DNA of 64,000 bases, from positions 25,250 through 89,249 of the forward strand of contig NW_004457415.1 of the NCBI RefSeq assembly GCF_000313135.1. The letters run 5' to 3'. Position numbers and translations under genes: made by a program. The DNA is from Acanthamoeba castellanii str. Neff. Taxonomy: Eukaryota; Discosea; Longamoebia; Acanthamoebidae. Below are positions 34,196 to 43,290 of this stretch, in pieces. Under the pieces are notes generated by a model. That model ran no database searches. It worked only from the letters and a program-made list of their open reading frames with translations, and was not told the origin of the DNA. Position 1 is the first letter of the stretch. Every line of letters starts with the position of its first letter.

Positions 34196-36471
34196 CACAC
34201 ACACACGACACACAAAGAAATTACACGTCATTATTAATATCTACATACCAATAAAAGAAGAAGATTTCACACGATAGGTGTATTGGGAGGGGTTGCGCGG
34301 CGGACCTTCGAGGGTGGCGAAGCCCTCGGCTTGGTAGGGCACCTGGCTGGTGATCAACTCCCAGAGCACGATGCCAAAGCTGTGCACAGTGTGCGCGGCG
34401 CAACAGAGGCGCGTATGTGAGCAGCGCGGCCTTGGGGAGGGGGGAGAGACCCGGCCACGACCGAGCGAGGGCGAGTACCTGTAGACGTCGGCCTTGGGTC
34501 CGTAGGGCTTTTGCGAGAGCACCTCCGGCGCCATATACACTGCCAGGCAAAGAAAGAGAAAAGAGAAAAAGAGGTGTCGTCAGCAAACACAGCACGCGGC
34601 AGAGGTGAAGGGAGGCGAAGGCGTGACAGTACCGGGAGAGCCGGCCTGTCCCCTGTTCTTGTCGGCCTGCAACACCCGCGACAGACCAAAATCTGCAGAA
34701 AACCGGCCGAGGTAAGTGTGTGCAACGTTTGTGTCGAGCAGCAGCGGTTGCCGTGGCGCGGTGCGGTGCGGTGCGACGGAGGTCCGTACCGCCCACCTTC
34801 GCGGTCCAGTTCTTGTCAACCAGTATGTTGTGTGTCTTGAGGTCGAGGTGGCTGGGGAGATCACGCAACAAGAAAGGGACCAACGGTGAGCGACAGTCGC
34901 ATGCGAGGTACCACCGAGAAACCAAGGTGGAGACGGGGATTGAGGAGAGCGTACAGGATGGCGGGGTTGGAGAGGTGCATGGCGTTCATGGCGAGCGCGG
35001 TATCGCGCGCGAAGCGCATCCTCCGCTTGAAGGGCACGCGGTTCTTGGGGTCGTGCAGCAGGCTGGACACGCTGCCCCTCTGTAAAAGAAAGAAGAAAGA
35101 AAGAAAAGAAAAGAGCGAAGACGAAAGACGGAAAACGAAGACGAAGGCGAAGAATGTTTAGCAAATGTTCGATGAATGGTGAAGTCGGGGTCGGGTACCT
35201 CCATCAGCTGTGTGACCATGACGAGCTCGCGCTCCTTCTTGGAGTCATCGACGCACACGCCCATCAGAAGCACCACGTTGGGGTGCGCCACTTTCCGCAT
35301 GAGGGCGCACTCGTTCTTGAAGTCGTTGAGGATGGCGTCGATCTCTTCCTGCGACGCCCACTTGGGCGTGATGACCTTCACCGCGACCTTGTGACCTCGC
35401 AGCCTTTTCGGTTCAATTCCAAGCGAAATGTGTATCAGTACTAAATAAATAATAGATAAGATAATAATAATTTAAAAAGAAGAATTATGAAGATAATAAG
35501 TAAATAAATAAATAAATAAATAGAAGGGGAAAATGGGCCTCACCTGCCCTCGTAGACGGAGCCGTAGGCGCCCTTGCCCAGCTCCACCTCCTGCTTGATG
35601 TCGATCTCGTCCCGCTTGAGGTTGAGCGAGAAGAACTCCTGCGAGAACGCCGAGTCCGACGCGGCGCCCTGGGACGACGAGTTCTGTTGTTGTTGCGACA
35701 TGCTACGCGTGGCCACGTTTGAAGGGAGAATGGTGAAAGTGATGGTGAAGTGAGCACAGGAGGGAAAAAAAAGTGGAGAAGTCAACACAGGCCAGTCATT
35801 CATTCATGACCATTGCGGAGAGGAGAGCGCACCTGCCCTCGAGGAACGGGTTGGCCATCTGACGCGAGCGCAGCTCGGCGGTCGCTGTACGTCCGATGCG
35901 CGCCTCGACCGAACTGTTGCTTATGAGGGTGCGACCAGCACACAACAGATACATAGATGAAGAGGGAGGGAGGAAAGCGTGTTTCAGATACACGTGCGCC
36001 ACAACACACGAGCTTGAGTGCGAGAACGGTACCGAACGCCCACGGAGCCACCGGAGCCCGAGCGGCAGAGCATGCTGTCGTCACTCACGTCCATGCCGCC
36101 AGCCTTACGCAACTCTTGTCTATATAAGCGTGATTGACATTAATCGGTAGTAAATGCAGGCGGGTTGATGGAGGTGAAGATTTGGGGGGGGGATGCCTTC
36201 GCGCCTGTTGCAGTGTCTCGACCAGCTTTTCACGCAGACTGACGTCGATGCGCACCAGTTCGAGCTCCTCGTCCTCTAGCTTTTTCATCTCCTCGAGCAG
36301 AGCAGGCTCGAGCTTGGCCTCGATCGTTTTGGCCACATGGGCAGCCAATTTCTGCTCGATTTGCGTCTTCTGGTGCTTGGTGGTCTCGATGCTTCGCAAA
36401 ATGTCGCGCACATCAGCTGTGTAGAATGGGGGATCATTCGATGCTCGCTGCTGCCCAAGAGAGGACGCCAT
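32430..36471 (-). CDS. Shk-type protein kinase with C-terminal SH2 domain
   Basis: This is a many-exon gene with ATG at 36471 (MASSLGQQRASNDPPF) and TAA at 32430-32432. The N-terminal exon is a coiled coil (TTKHQKTQIEQKLAAH, EEMKKLEDEELELV). The kinase follows: EVELGKGAYGSVYEG, HKVAVKVI, HLDLKTHNILVD, DFGLSRVLQ, VYMAPEVLSQKPYGPKADVY. The order and APE region fit TKL kinases. The HRD Arg is Leu here, so it is a non-RD kinase, while the catalytic Asp and Lys remain. After the kinase come a helical linker and an SH2 domain: GFWGDITKDQATQFLVGKKE, GTYLIRYSAEAPGFMALTVL (with the FLVR-like IRYS Arg) and HYRIQHK. The gene ends in a KKDKKKSKKDKK tail. This kinase-then-SH2 order is the Dictyostelium Shk family. 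It links phosphotyrosine reading to kinase output at the membrane or in the cytosol. Confidence 0.9.
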
Positions 36472-36876
36472 CTCTTCTTTCAATCCAATTGAATTGATCG
36501 AAAATGCACTAAAATCAATTTGTGACCTTGCTTTTTGCCAGGCAACTCTCTGCCAATATATTTTCTAGAATGCAAGAAATGCAGAATAATCTTTTTGGTG
36601 CAATTTTTAGTTCTCGGAAATAACTGGGAAACTGTCTTTTCACGGAAGTGAAAAAGGATAGAATGATCAACAGATCAAAATGAGGGCCGAACACTTCGTG
36701 AGAGCCCTACCGTTTCGATTGACAGCCACCAGGTGCACGGACCAGCAGCCGGAGAGGATCAGAAGATCGCTTTTTCGCTCATCGCCCACACCAGCAGTCT
36801 GCTCAATCCGTCGCGATTTCGTCTGCCTCGATTTAATCAAATCACTAGTACTACTCTGCACGTGTTGCTTGCAAGC
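36472..36876. other. Divergent intergenic region
   Basis: These 405 bases lie between the Shk kinase start and the TROVE gene start and must hold both promoters. They are AT-rich at 36485-36610. The TROVE frame stays open upstream to 36733, but the only ATG in frame is at 36877. Confidence 0.5.
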
Positions 36877-38949
36877 ATGGACAAGACGGGCTTCTCCCAC
36901 CTGGTCGAGATCAAGGACCTCAAGCTCAGGCTCCTCAACAAGGTCTGCGCGCTGATGATCCACGAGCCGCGGTACTACGCGCCCGAGCCGTCGAAGACGC
37001 AGGCCGACCTGAGCCAGCTGCTGACCGAGATCGCCGCCCGCGATCCCGAGTTCGTGTGGAAGGTCATCCTCTACGTGCGCGATGAGCTCAACATCCGCTC
37101 GACCGCCAACTGGATGATGGCCGTCGCTGCCAATCTCAAGCCCTGCCACGCCTTCTTCGAGCGCTACTTCTCCAGCTGCGTGCGCCTGCCCAGCGACCTG
37201 CTCGACGTCGTCAATCTCTACCTCGACCTCCCCAACCGCTACCTGCCCGACTCCCGGTCCCTCCCCGCCGCCCTCCGTACCGCCGTCCAGCACAAGTTCC
37301 TCGAGTTCGACGACTACCAGCTCGCCAAGTACAACAAAGAGAACGCCCACAAGAAGAAGGCCAAGCTGGCCAAGGCCAAGGCTAAGGCTGACGCCACAGC
37401 AGCAGCCAGGACTCCCGACGCGGTCTCGACCGCCACCTCGGCGACGCCGAAGAAGGGTGGTCGGCCACCGCAGGAGTCACCATCGGCCAAGCCGCAGAAG
37501 CTAACGCTGAAGCAGCTGATCAGGAAGGTGCACGTCGCGGAGCCGGCGAATGCGGTGTGCGCGCTGCTGGGCAAGAAGTACCCGGAGTCGCCGGAGGCGT
37601 TCGCCAAGATGGGCCTGGCGGGCGAGTTCGACACGACGCTGGCGGGCAAGCGGATGAAGCTGCCGGTGCCCGTGACGTGGGAGACGCAGCTGTCGGCGCT
37701 GGGCAACCAGCACAGCACGTGGCAGATGCTGATCGACGAGAAGAAGCTGCCCTTCATGGCCATGCTGCGCAACCTGCGCAACCTGATCGTCACCGGCATC
37801 TCGCCGGAGCACCACGAGCAGATCCTGGCGCGCCTCACCGACGAGCGGTCGGTCACGGGCTCGCGCCAGCTGCCGTGGCGCTTCCTGTCGGCCCACCAGG
37901 CGATCGACATCGACCTCGAGAAGCTCATGAACGACATGCTCGACCACGACGGGTCCAAGTACAAGGTGGTGCAGGTGCCGGTCAAGGGCAAGAAGGGCCG
38001 CCAGATGGCGGCCAACCGCACCATCCGCAAGCGCGTGATCATCCCCGTGCACATGCCCGACCTGCCGCTCATCCGTCGCTACCAGGAGGCCATCGACACC
38101 GCCATCCGCCTGGCCACGCTCCACAACCTGCCGCCGGTCGAGGGCCGCACGGTCATCTTCTGCGACGTGTCGGGCTCGATGCGCCAGCCGTGCCGCTCGT
38201 GCAAGGGCGGCCTCGGCACCGGCATCCAGCAGGCCTTTGAGATCGCCATCCTGCTCGGGCTCATGCTCCAGTCTTGCTGCGACGAGGTCGACTTCCGCAT
38301 CTTCTCGTCGCCGCCGCGCAACGGCAGCAAGTGCCACCTGTCCGTGCCGCTCGTCGAGAACACGATCCTGAAAAACGTCAAGCGCGTCACCAAGCAGTCG
38401 GAGGAGCTGGGCGGCGGCACCGACTTCCCGTTCGACTACCTGGAGGACCTCATCGCGCGCAAGGAGAAGATCGACAACTTCATCATCCTCTCTGACATGA
38501 TGATCGCACCCGGCCGCGGCGAGATGGCCCAGGGCAAGACGACGGTGAGCGCCGTGCTGGACAAGTACCGGCGCGAGGTCAACCCCGACCTCCTCTTCGT
38601 CTCGGTCGACCTGTGCGGCAGCGGGTCGGCGCTGGTCGAGGTGAGCGAGGGCAAGCACCCCAACGACATGCTCATCAGCGGCTTCTCCGACGGCATCCTC
38701 AAGTTCATCGCCCAGCGCGGCGCGACCAACAAGCAGCTCGAATATGTCGAGAGCATCGGCCAGGCCAAGCGCCTCGGCTACAAGAAGCCCCGCCGGCCCT
38801 TCAACAAGACGACCGCCAAGAACGACGTCGGAAGTGCCGCCACTGCCGAGGCCGAAGCTCAAGTCGCAGAGGGCGACGCCATGCAGGTGGCCGCCGAAGA
38901 GACGCCCAAGGGAAAGGAGAAGGACTTGGTCGACCCTGTGAGCGCCTAA
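36877..38949 (+). CDS. TROVE-VWA RNA-binding protein (TEP1/Ro60-like)
   Basis: This is a single-exon frame of 690 residues, unusual here where most genes are split. The N-terminal half is a TROVE (Telomerase-Ro-Vault) module: ARDPEFVWKVILYVRDELNI, RSTANWMMAVAANL, PSDLLDVVNLYL, and after a Lys/Ala-rich linker TLKQLIRKVHVAEP, ALGNQHSTWQMLIDEKKLPF, MAMLRNLRNLIVTGIS. The wording is closer to the TEP1 TROVE than to animal Ro60. A VWA domain follows with VIFCDVSGSM (about residue 430), GGTDFPFDYLE and ILSDMMIAP, so the MIDAS metal site is intact. NACHT and WD40 parts of animal TEP1 are absent. TROVE proteins bind small RNAs such as Y, vault or telomerase RNA. The Lys-rich tail is probably disordered. 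Confidence 0.93.
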   Translation: MDKTGFSHLVEIKDLKLRLLNKVCALMIHEPRYYAPEPSKTQADLSQLLTEIAARDPEFVWKVILYVRDELNIRSTANWMMAVAANLKPCHAFFERYFSSCVRLPSDLLDVVNLYLDLPNRYLPDSRSLPAALRTAVQHKFLEFDDYQLAKYNKENAHKKKAKLAKAKAKADATAAARTPDAVSTATSATPKKGGRPPQESPSAKPQKLTLKQLIRKVHVAEPANAVCALLGKKYPESPEAFAKMGLAGEFDTTLAGKRMKLPVPVTWETQLSALGNQHSTWQMLIDEKKLPFMAMLRNLRNLIVTGISPEHHEQILARLTDERSVTGSRQLPWRFLSAHQAIDIDLEKLMNDMLDHDGSKYKVVQVPVKGKKGRQMAANRTIRKRVIIPVHMPDLPLIRRYQEAIDTAIRLATLHNLPPVEGRTVIFCDVSGSMRQPCRSCKGGLGTGIQQAFEIAILLGLMLQSCCDEVDFRIFSSPPRNGSKCHLSVPLVENTILKNVKRVTKQSEELGGGTDFPFDYLEDLIARKEKIDNFIILSDMMIAPGRGEMAQGKTTVSAVLDKYRREVNPDLLFVSVDLCGSGSALVEVSEGKHPNDMLISGFSDGILKFIAQRGATNKQLEYVESIGQAKRLGYKKPRRPFNKTTAKNDVGSAATAEAEAQVAEGDAMQVAAEETPKGKEKDLVDPVSA

Positions 38950-39059
38950 AACGTCATTGCTTGTAAATAGAGCTCACACCTTCACACAAACATTCATGTT
39001 AACACGTGTTCCAGTCGTGCTTGTGTTTACTCCCTCGCGCACAAGGAGGAAGGCGGCGG

Positions 39060-39380
39060 CTAGGAAGCGTTGGGCTTGGTGGAGACGAAGACCAGGTCCG
39101 CGCGGGGCGACAAGAGAGCTCGCGGGCTGACGAGGGGCATCCCCTCTTGGGGCAAGTTAGGGCTCTTGGGCCGTTCGTCTCTGCACGCAGAAGAGGTGAG
39201 CGGACCTCGACGGGTGTGCAACTGCCATCTTCAGGGCTCACAAGATGCAAGGTACCTTGGTGTCTTTTTGAGGCTGGCGCGCCAGTCAAATGGACCAGCG
39301 CTGGTCTCCTGAGCAGCTGGCTTGCTGGGCATACCCTCGACCAGCGGCGGCACTGTGGGTGCTGACTTCGCGGTGGACAT
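39060..39380 (-). CDS. Small two-exon proline-rich protein
   Basis: Exon 1 is 39256-39380 (ATG at 39380, MSTAKSAPTVPPLVEGMPSK) and exon 2 is 39060-39180 (ending VFVSTKPNAS, TAG). They join by a 75-base GT-AG intron in phase 2, giving 246 nt and 81 residues. The junction reads DWRASLKKTPR|RDERPKSPN. Composition (Pro, Ser, Lys, Arg) suggests a disordered peptide. No family is recognised. Support is the clean intron, an open frame through the joint and host-like GC3. The TROVE gene converges on it, 110 bases away. Confidence 0.55.
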
Positions 39381-39783
39381 TAGCTGACTGGTGTGCTCTC
39401 TCTTCTTGCACGACCTTTTTGTTTTGTTTTTTTTCCCCACTTGCCTTTTAAGGGCCTTGTGTGCTGAAAACGGTAAAAAATCATTGGGCGTCTGTCTTCT
39501 CCTCAGCATCGCCCACTCCCGCGCAGGGCTGGTGCGTGATGGACTCAGGCACGTATGAAGGCGACTGAGGAAGTTTGCAAATCCACTGTCTCCCGTTCCC
39601 GCCCAGCAAAGTGGTGAAACTTCGGCCTTCCAAGTACTCAAAAAAATGTGAACCACGCTGAAGAAGGCAAATGGGAACAGGGAACGGCTGGGGGCGCCAT
39701 TGGGAGCTGGTGGACGGTTGTGCTAGCCAACAACACATCAATCTAGGGATTGAACCCACTGAAGATTTCGGTGGACAACAACT
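39381..39783. other. Start of accessory island, no gene seen
   Basis: These 403 bases contain T-runs (39417-39433), AT-richer sequence and scattered short frames with no domain. This is where composition shifts from the host pattern toward the accessory island. No terminal repeat or target-site duplication could be recognised by eye. Confidence 0.35.
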
Positions 39784-40748
39784 GTGTGTGAAAAAATGGA
39801 CAACTTCATGTACAGTGAGAATGAGTTGGTTGATGAGTGGGACACCCTGAATACTGCTTTTGTATACAGCAAACCTATGGAGGGGTGGACATCACTGTGG
39901 GTGGCAGAGGAACTGAATCAATGTACCCTGAACCAGTCACTTGGTGGTGTGGTGGAGTGGCTAGAGAAGGATGCCACCATGGGTAACCACATCTAGTGTG
40001 GGTGCTGTCCTGGAACTACAGGCACTGAAGGACTGTTTCAGTGGGCAACAGGATCCTTGGGCAAGGACACAGGTAAAGGTGAGGGTGATCCTTGAGGTCC
40101 CCTATGTTGGCAGTGCAACCAGTGAGGCCTCCATTGCAACTGCCCCACCTGTGTGGGGAGTGCAACACTGGGTAACAGTGCCACAGTCAGTCCCACTGAT
40201 CCCACAGGAAATCTGCAGGCCTAACTGGTAATGCCCAACCAGTTAAGGCCATTAAAGAATGGGCAGGGAGCCTTGGTAGTGCATGCACCAATGTTCCCCC
40301 TCCTACACCCTTGTATGCCAAATCAGCATCATTGCCCCCTCAGGAGGCCCCATGCCCTGGCAAGGCTGTAATCTATACAGTTGTGGATCAGTGGCCCCAC
40401 ACCCAAGCAGGCAAGCCTATCACTGTCCCTGCTGCAATCTCTGGGCTGCATGGGCTGGTGCTCATTGATACTGGCTCCAGCATCACTGCTATTGATGAGT
40501 GTTTGTTCAGGGTATTAATTGATGAGGGCTTGAATGACACTCTGGAGCCATGGATGGGTGAACCTCCCTGTGGCATTAGTGGTGAGGCCCCACACATTGT
40601 GGGTGTAGCCTCCCTACCCCTCACCTTGGGCCACTGTACCAACACACCACACATACTGTCCACTGGAGCCTTGTGGCCTGGCACAGCACCAACCACCCCA
40701 TTGGAAATGGCACCATGGACAACAGACCCTAGTGGGACCCCCCACTAA
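39784..40748 (+). mobile_element. Decayed retroelement fragment with retropepsin-like ORF
   Basis: Two short frames are readable: an acidic 66-residue peptide from the ATG at 39796 to the stop at 39996, and a longer frame at 40311-40748. The second holds HGLVLIDTGSSITAIDE, the DTG-S active-site pattern of retroviral-type aspartic proteases, and farther on a GVASLPLTLG strand that could be the downstream Gly-turn. Frames between are closed by several stops. Codon use is unlike the neighbours, with many CCA, ACA and TGG-rich codons and lower GC3. No reverse transcriptase, RNase H or integrase was found within the window, so this is only a remnant of a Gag/Pol region. Identification rests on one motif. 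Confidence 0.45.
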
Positions 40749-40880
40749 GGACGGACTCAGCACCACCAGTGTCAACTTTTATGGCCACCATCAAGTTTGC
40801 GCTGGTGCCAGAATTAGGTGAAGTTCACTGGTGGATTGTGCAATTCACAGATCCTTGTTTTGCACAGCAGTTGGTACCAA

Positions 40881-41527
40881 ATGGAAGCATGCGATGCGCT
40901 GCTGGCGCTCCGTGAATCCAGCGATCTGGTTTCGTATGCGCCATTGGGCAATGATCTGCAAGAGGCCTACGCCGAGTGCACTGATTGGGGTTGTGCCATC
41001 AGATCCAATGACGCTGATGCTTGGAACATGCTGGCGTTTGAGCTCAAACAGGCTGAACTGCTGTGCATGGGCAATGAACATGTGGCATATGAGGCCCAGG
41101 AAGAAGAGGAACTGAAAATGTGGATGGGTGGGTACTACAACGCATTGGTGGATGGTGGGTGCGATGCCATCATGGACAAGATCCACATGTGACTCCAGTG
41201 CATGATCCTGCACGTGAACAAGGTGCGCTGGCGCCTTGGTGATAGTGTGGCCCAACAGTATTGCTTGGATATTGAGACACTCGAGGATCGCAGCTGGAAT
41301 CTGAACATCACGCAGGATGAGGCTGTGCGATTGAATGTGATGTGACAATGCGCTGGTTGGGCACAGGAGCTGTGTGATGTGACGTGGCTTGTGGGCATGG
41401 CCATGTTGCCAATGGACTAGGATGCTGTTGAGGCCTATGTCCAGATGATAGAGCTTTGCAAATGGTTCTGGAAGGAGTGCTGTGTTGAACTCAAGCAGTG
41501 CAACAAGACGGCCCTGCAAACTGTATG
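40881..41527 (+). pseudogene. Unknown ORF interrupted by in-frame stops
   Basis: From the ATG at 40881 the frame runs 103 residues to TGA at 41190-41192. It then continues, still protein-like in composition (acidic, Trp/Leu-rich), past further in-frame stops near 41343 and 41418 to a TGA near 41525. A single frame holding for about 640 bases with only point stops suggests a gene decayed by nonsense mutation. The opposite strand is open over the same span, but its His-rich, Asp-poor composition looks like a shadow. No family is recognised and there are no introns. Confidence 0.45.
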
Positions 41528-41588
41528 ATCATTCAGATTCTGGTTCCCATACACACACAATTCGCCCAAGTGGCTTGCCAATCTGGCA

Positions 41589-41801
41589 ATGGCCGAGCTC
41601 GCCCAGATCTTTCTGTCACTGGTGGCAGTGGCGCAATCGTGGCTGGCACCGCAACGACGCATGATGCAGTACGTACCCAAGCGCCAATTAACACGATGGG
41701 CGGCACGCAAGCTGCTCTGCAACATTGCCGCCTTGGTGGCGTTTGTTGATCCGACCGTGGGCGCCATGCTACCGCCATCGCCAAAAAAGAGGAGAAAGTG
41801 A
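41589..41801 (+). CDS. Small basic-tailed hypothetical protein
   Basis: This 70-residue frame starts MAELAQIFLSLVAVAQSWLA. Its centre is a basic helical segment (VPKRQLTRWAARKLL) and it ends in PPSPKKRRK, which resembles a monopartite nuclear localisation signal. It has no introns. It sits between the stop-riddled ORF and the RNase HII pseudogene and could be the 3' end of a longer decayed reading frame. Function unknown. Confidence 0.35.
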   Translation: MAELAQIFLSLVAVAQSWLAPQRRMMQYVPKRQLTRWAARKLLCNIAALVAFVDPTVGAMLPPSPKKRRK

Positions 41802-41826
41802 TTCTAGAATCTTTGGGTGTACATGA

Positions 41827-42581
41827 TCAGTGAGTGACCATGGGTGTCTCAGATATGGATTTCGTCCTGGTCTGCATCTTGTTCTTGTGTTCTGGCGTGC
41901 CAGTGGTGTGCTCCCATGTCACTCGCTTCACGCCGTTCTTGGGATCCGCGAGCGCCTTCTTGACTGGCCCCAGTTGAATTGCACCGCCGATGGCAATCCG
42001 AACAGATCCTGATTGCGCAACCAGTCTTTTACGGCCGGTGTGGACGGGTATCCGTTGCCGTAGTTGCGATCGATGGTAATGTCGCACTCCTTGAACGGCA
42101 GATTCTCGGTGATGCCATCGCGCAGCGTCTTGGTCACGATGCTGGCCACGCTCACGATCGGGTAGTTGACGTCGGCCTTGCTCTCCAAGACGATGGTGCA
42201 GATGCTGGGAAAGAGGCGCTGGAGGGTCGCACAGTTGCCCAACGCGTCGACGTAGAGCTCAGCGAGATTGATGCCGGTGGCCAGGACGTCCCGATTGAGA
42301 CCCGTGGCGGGATCGTAGGACACCTCGTTGAGGTTGCGGTTCTCGGTGTGGCTGTAGTTGGCGTTGGAGATCTCTTCGGCGCTTGCGATGCCCGACCGGA
42401 ATCCGACATCGGGATCTTCGAGCAGCGCCGCAAAGAGTCGATCACGTTCGGCGGGCTTGACATCCTTGGAGTCCCGATACCCGCGCTTGCGGTAGGCCTC
42501 CTGTTTGTCGACCGGGCAGTACGCGCAGGCATAGATCATGGGGCCCATGGTGGGTCCACGACCGGCTTCGTCGATGCCCAT
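41827..42581 (-). pseudogene. Ribonuclease HII-like gene, frameshifted near the 3' end
   Basis: The frame begins at the ATG at 42581 (MGIDEAGRGPTMGPMIYACA) or a little upstream. It has the type-2 RNase H signature DEAGRG, LESKAD and VASIVTK, with the acidic metal ligands in place, and YGNGYPS. This enzyme family removes RNA and single ribonucleotides from DNA hybrids. The frame departs from the family at FNW near 41962, beside a run of four G; the expected Lys-rich C-terminal helix is found in another frame ending at 41827. So there is one indel, either decay or a sequencing error. It has no introns, whereas host genes nearby are split, which fits a transferred or viral origin, but that is inference. 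Confidence 0.7.
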
Positions 42582-42808
42582 GGCGTAGGCCACTCGCTTG
42601 GCGCACTTTCACCTCTCTGTTCCATGGTGGGTGTTTGACACACAAAGAACAAAAAGCACGACTTAAATATTCCAGCATTTCGCCACGATGCCCTACAGGT
42701 ACGACCACCGTTTGCGCCATAGGATCCCATAGAAGCGATTTTTTTGGTACCAACAAATGTGCAACTTTTTGTTTGCCGTTTCTCACGCCCACATACACGC
42801 CAGATCAT

Positions 42809-43129
42809 CGCGACCTTTGTCGTTTTCGGATTCGTCGCCATAATCCGATTTTGGTCGTCATCGGTTTGATCCAAGATTTCGCCGAGCGATTCAAGCAAAC
42901 AATCGGCATCGCGTCGTGGCCAGTGGCCATCGCGGCCACATTCGGCTGCATGATCCTCTTCTTCGCGGCCATCGCTGTCGTCGGCACGGTGACCTGCTTG
43001 TTCGTCTCCGTTGTGCTACCATTTGCCTTCATGGCCTGCTTGTTTACAGACGGTGCGCTCAGGCCAATAAAAAAACCCGAGGAGGCGACCGTAACACAGT
43101 GCTCTGCTGATTCCGTCGGACATACTTAG
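42809..43129 (+). CDS. Possible short membrane protein, start unresolved
   Basis: The plus frame to the TAG at 43127-43129 has high GC3 and two hydrophobic stretches (ATFGCMILFFAAIAVVGTVT and LFVSVVLPFAFMACLF). A charged tail with KKPEEATV follows. No ATG precedes the first hydrophobic segment in this frame, so an upstream exon or a non-recognised start is needed. The boundaries are approximate and the function is unknown. Confidence 0.35.
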   Translation, partial: RDLCRFRIRRHNPILVVIGLIQDFAERFKQTIGIASWPVAIAATFGCMILFFAAIAVVGTVTCLFVSVVLPFAFMACLFTDGALRPIKKPEEATVTQCSADSVGHT

Positions 43130-43239
43130 AATTCTAATGCTCGGTCCATACCCAGAATTTTGGCGCATCCCTTTCATCGGCTCTCAAGTCGCGGCGACAA
43201 CGACCTGTCGCCGCTACTTCCCCATTGCCCGTACACCGC

Positions 43240-43251
43240 ATAAAAAGCTCG
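43240..43251 (+). promoter_or_regulatory. TATA-like element ATAAAAAGCTCG
   Basis: This lies 39 bases before the NmrA-like ATG. The identical 12-mer stands before the B12D-like gene at 48175-48186. An A/T box followed by GCTCG in the same position relative to two host genes suggests a core-promoter element. Confidence 0.5.
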
Positions 43252-43290
43252 ACTCAGCTCTCTGGCATAAACATTCAACAACCACGAATT

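Noticed and set aside
36733..36876. N-terminal extension of the TROVE protein
   Set aside because: The frame is open, but its first codon is GTG and no ATG occurs before 36877; composition changes to leader-like sequence.
37501..38862. A 453-residue minus frame opposite the TROVE gene
   Set aside because: It is composed of antisense codons with no domain; the plus strand clearly encodes TROVE-VWA.
40845..41519. Intact 224-residue minus frame opposite the stop-interrupted ORF
   Set aside because: It is His-rich and almost without acidic residues, typical of antisense shadow. The plus frame has normal composition despite its stops.
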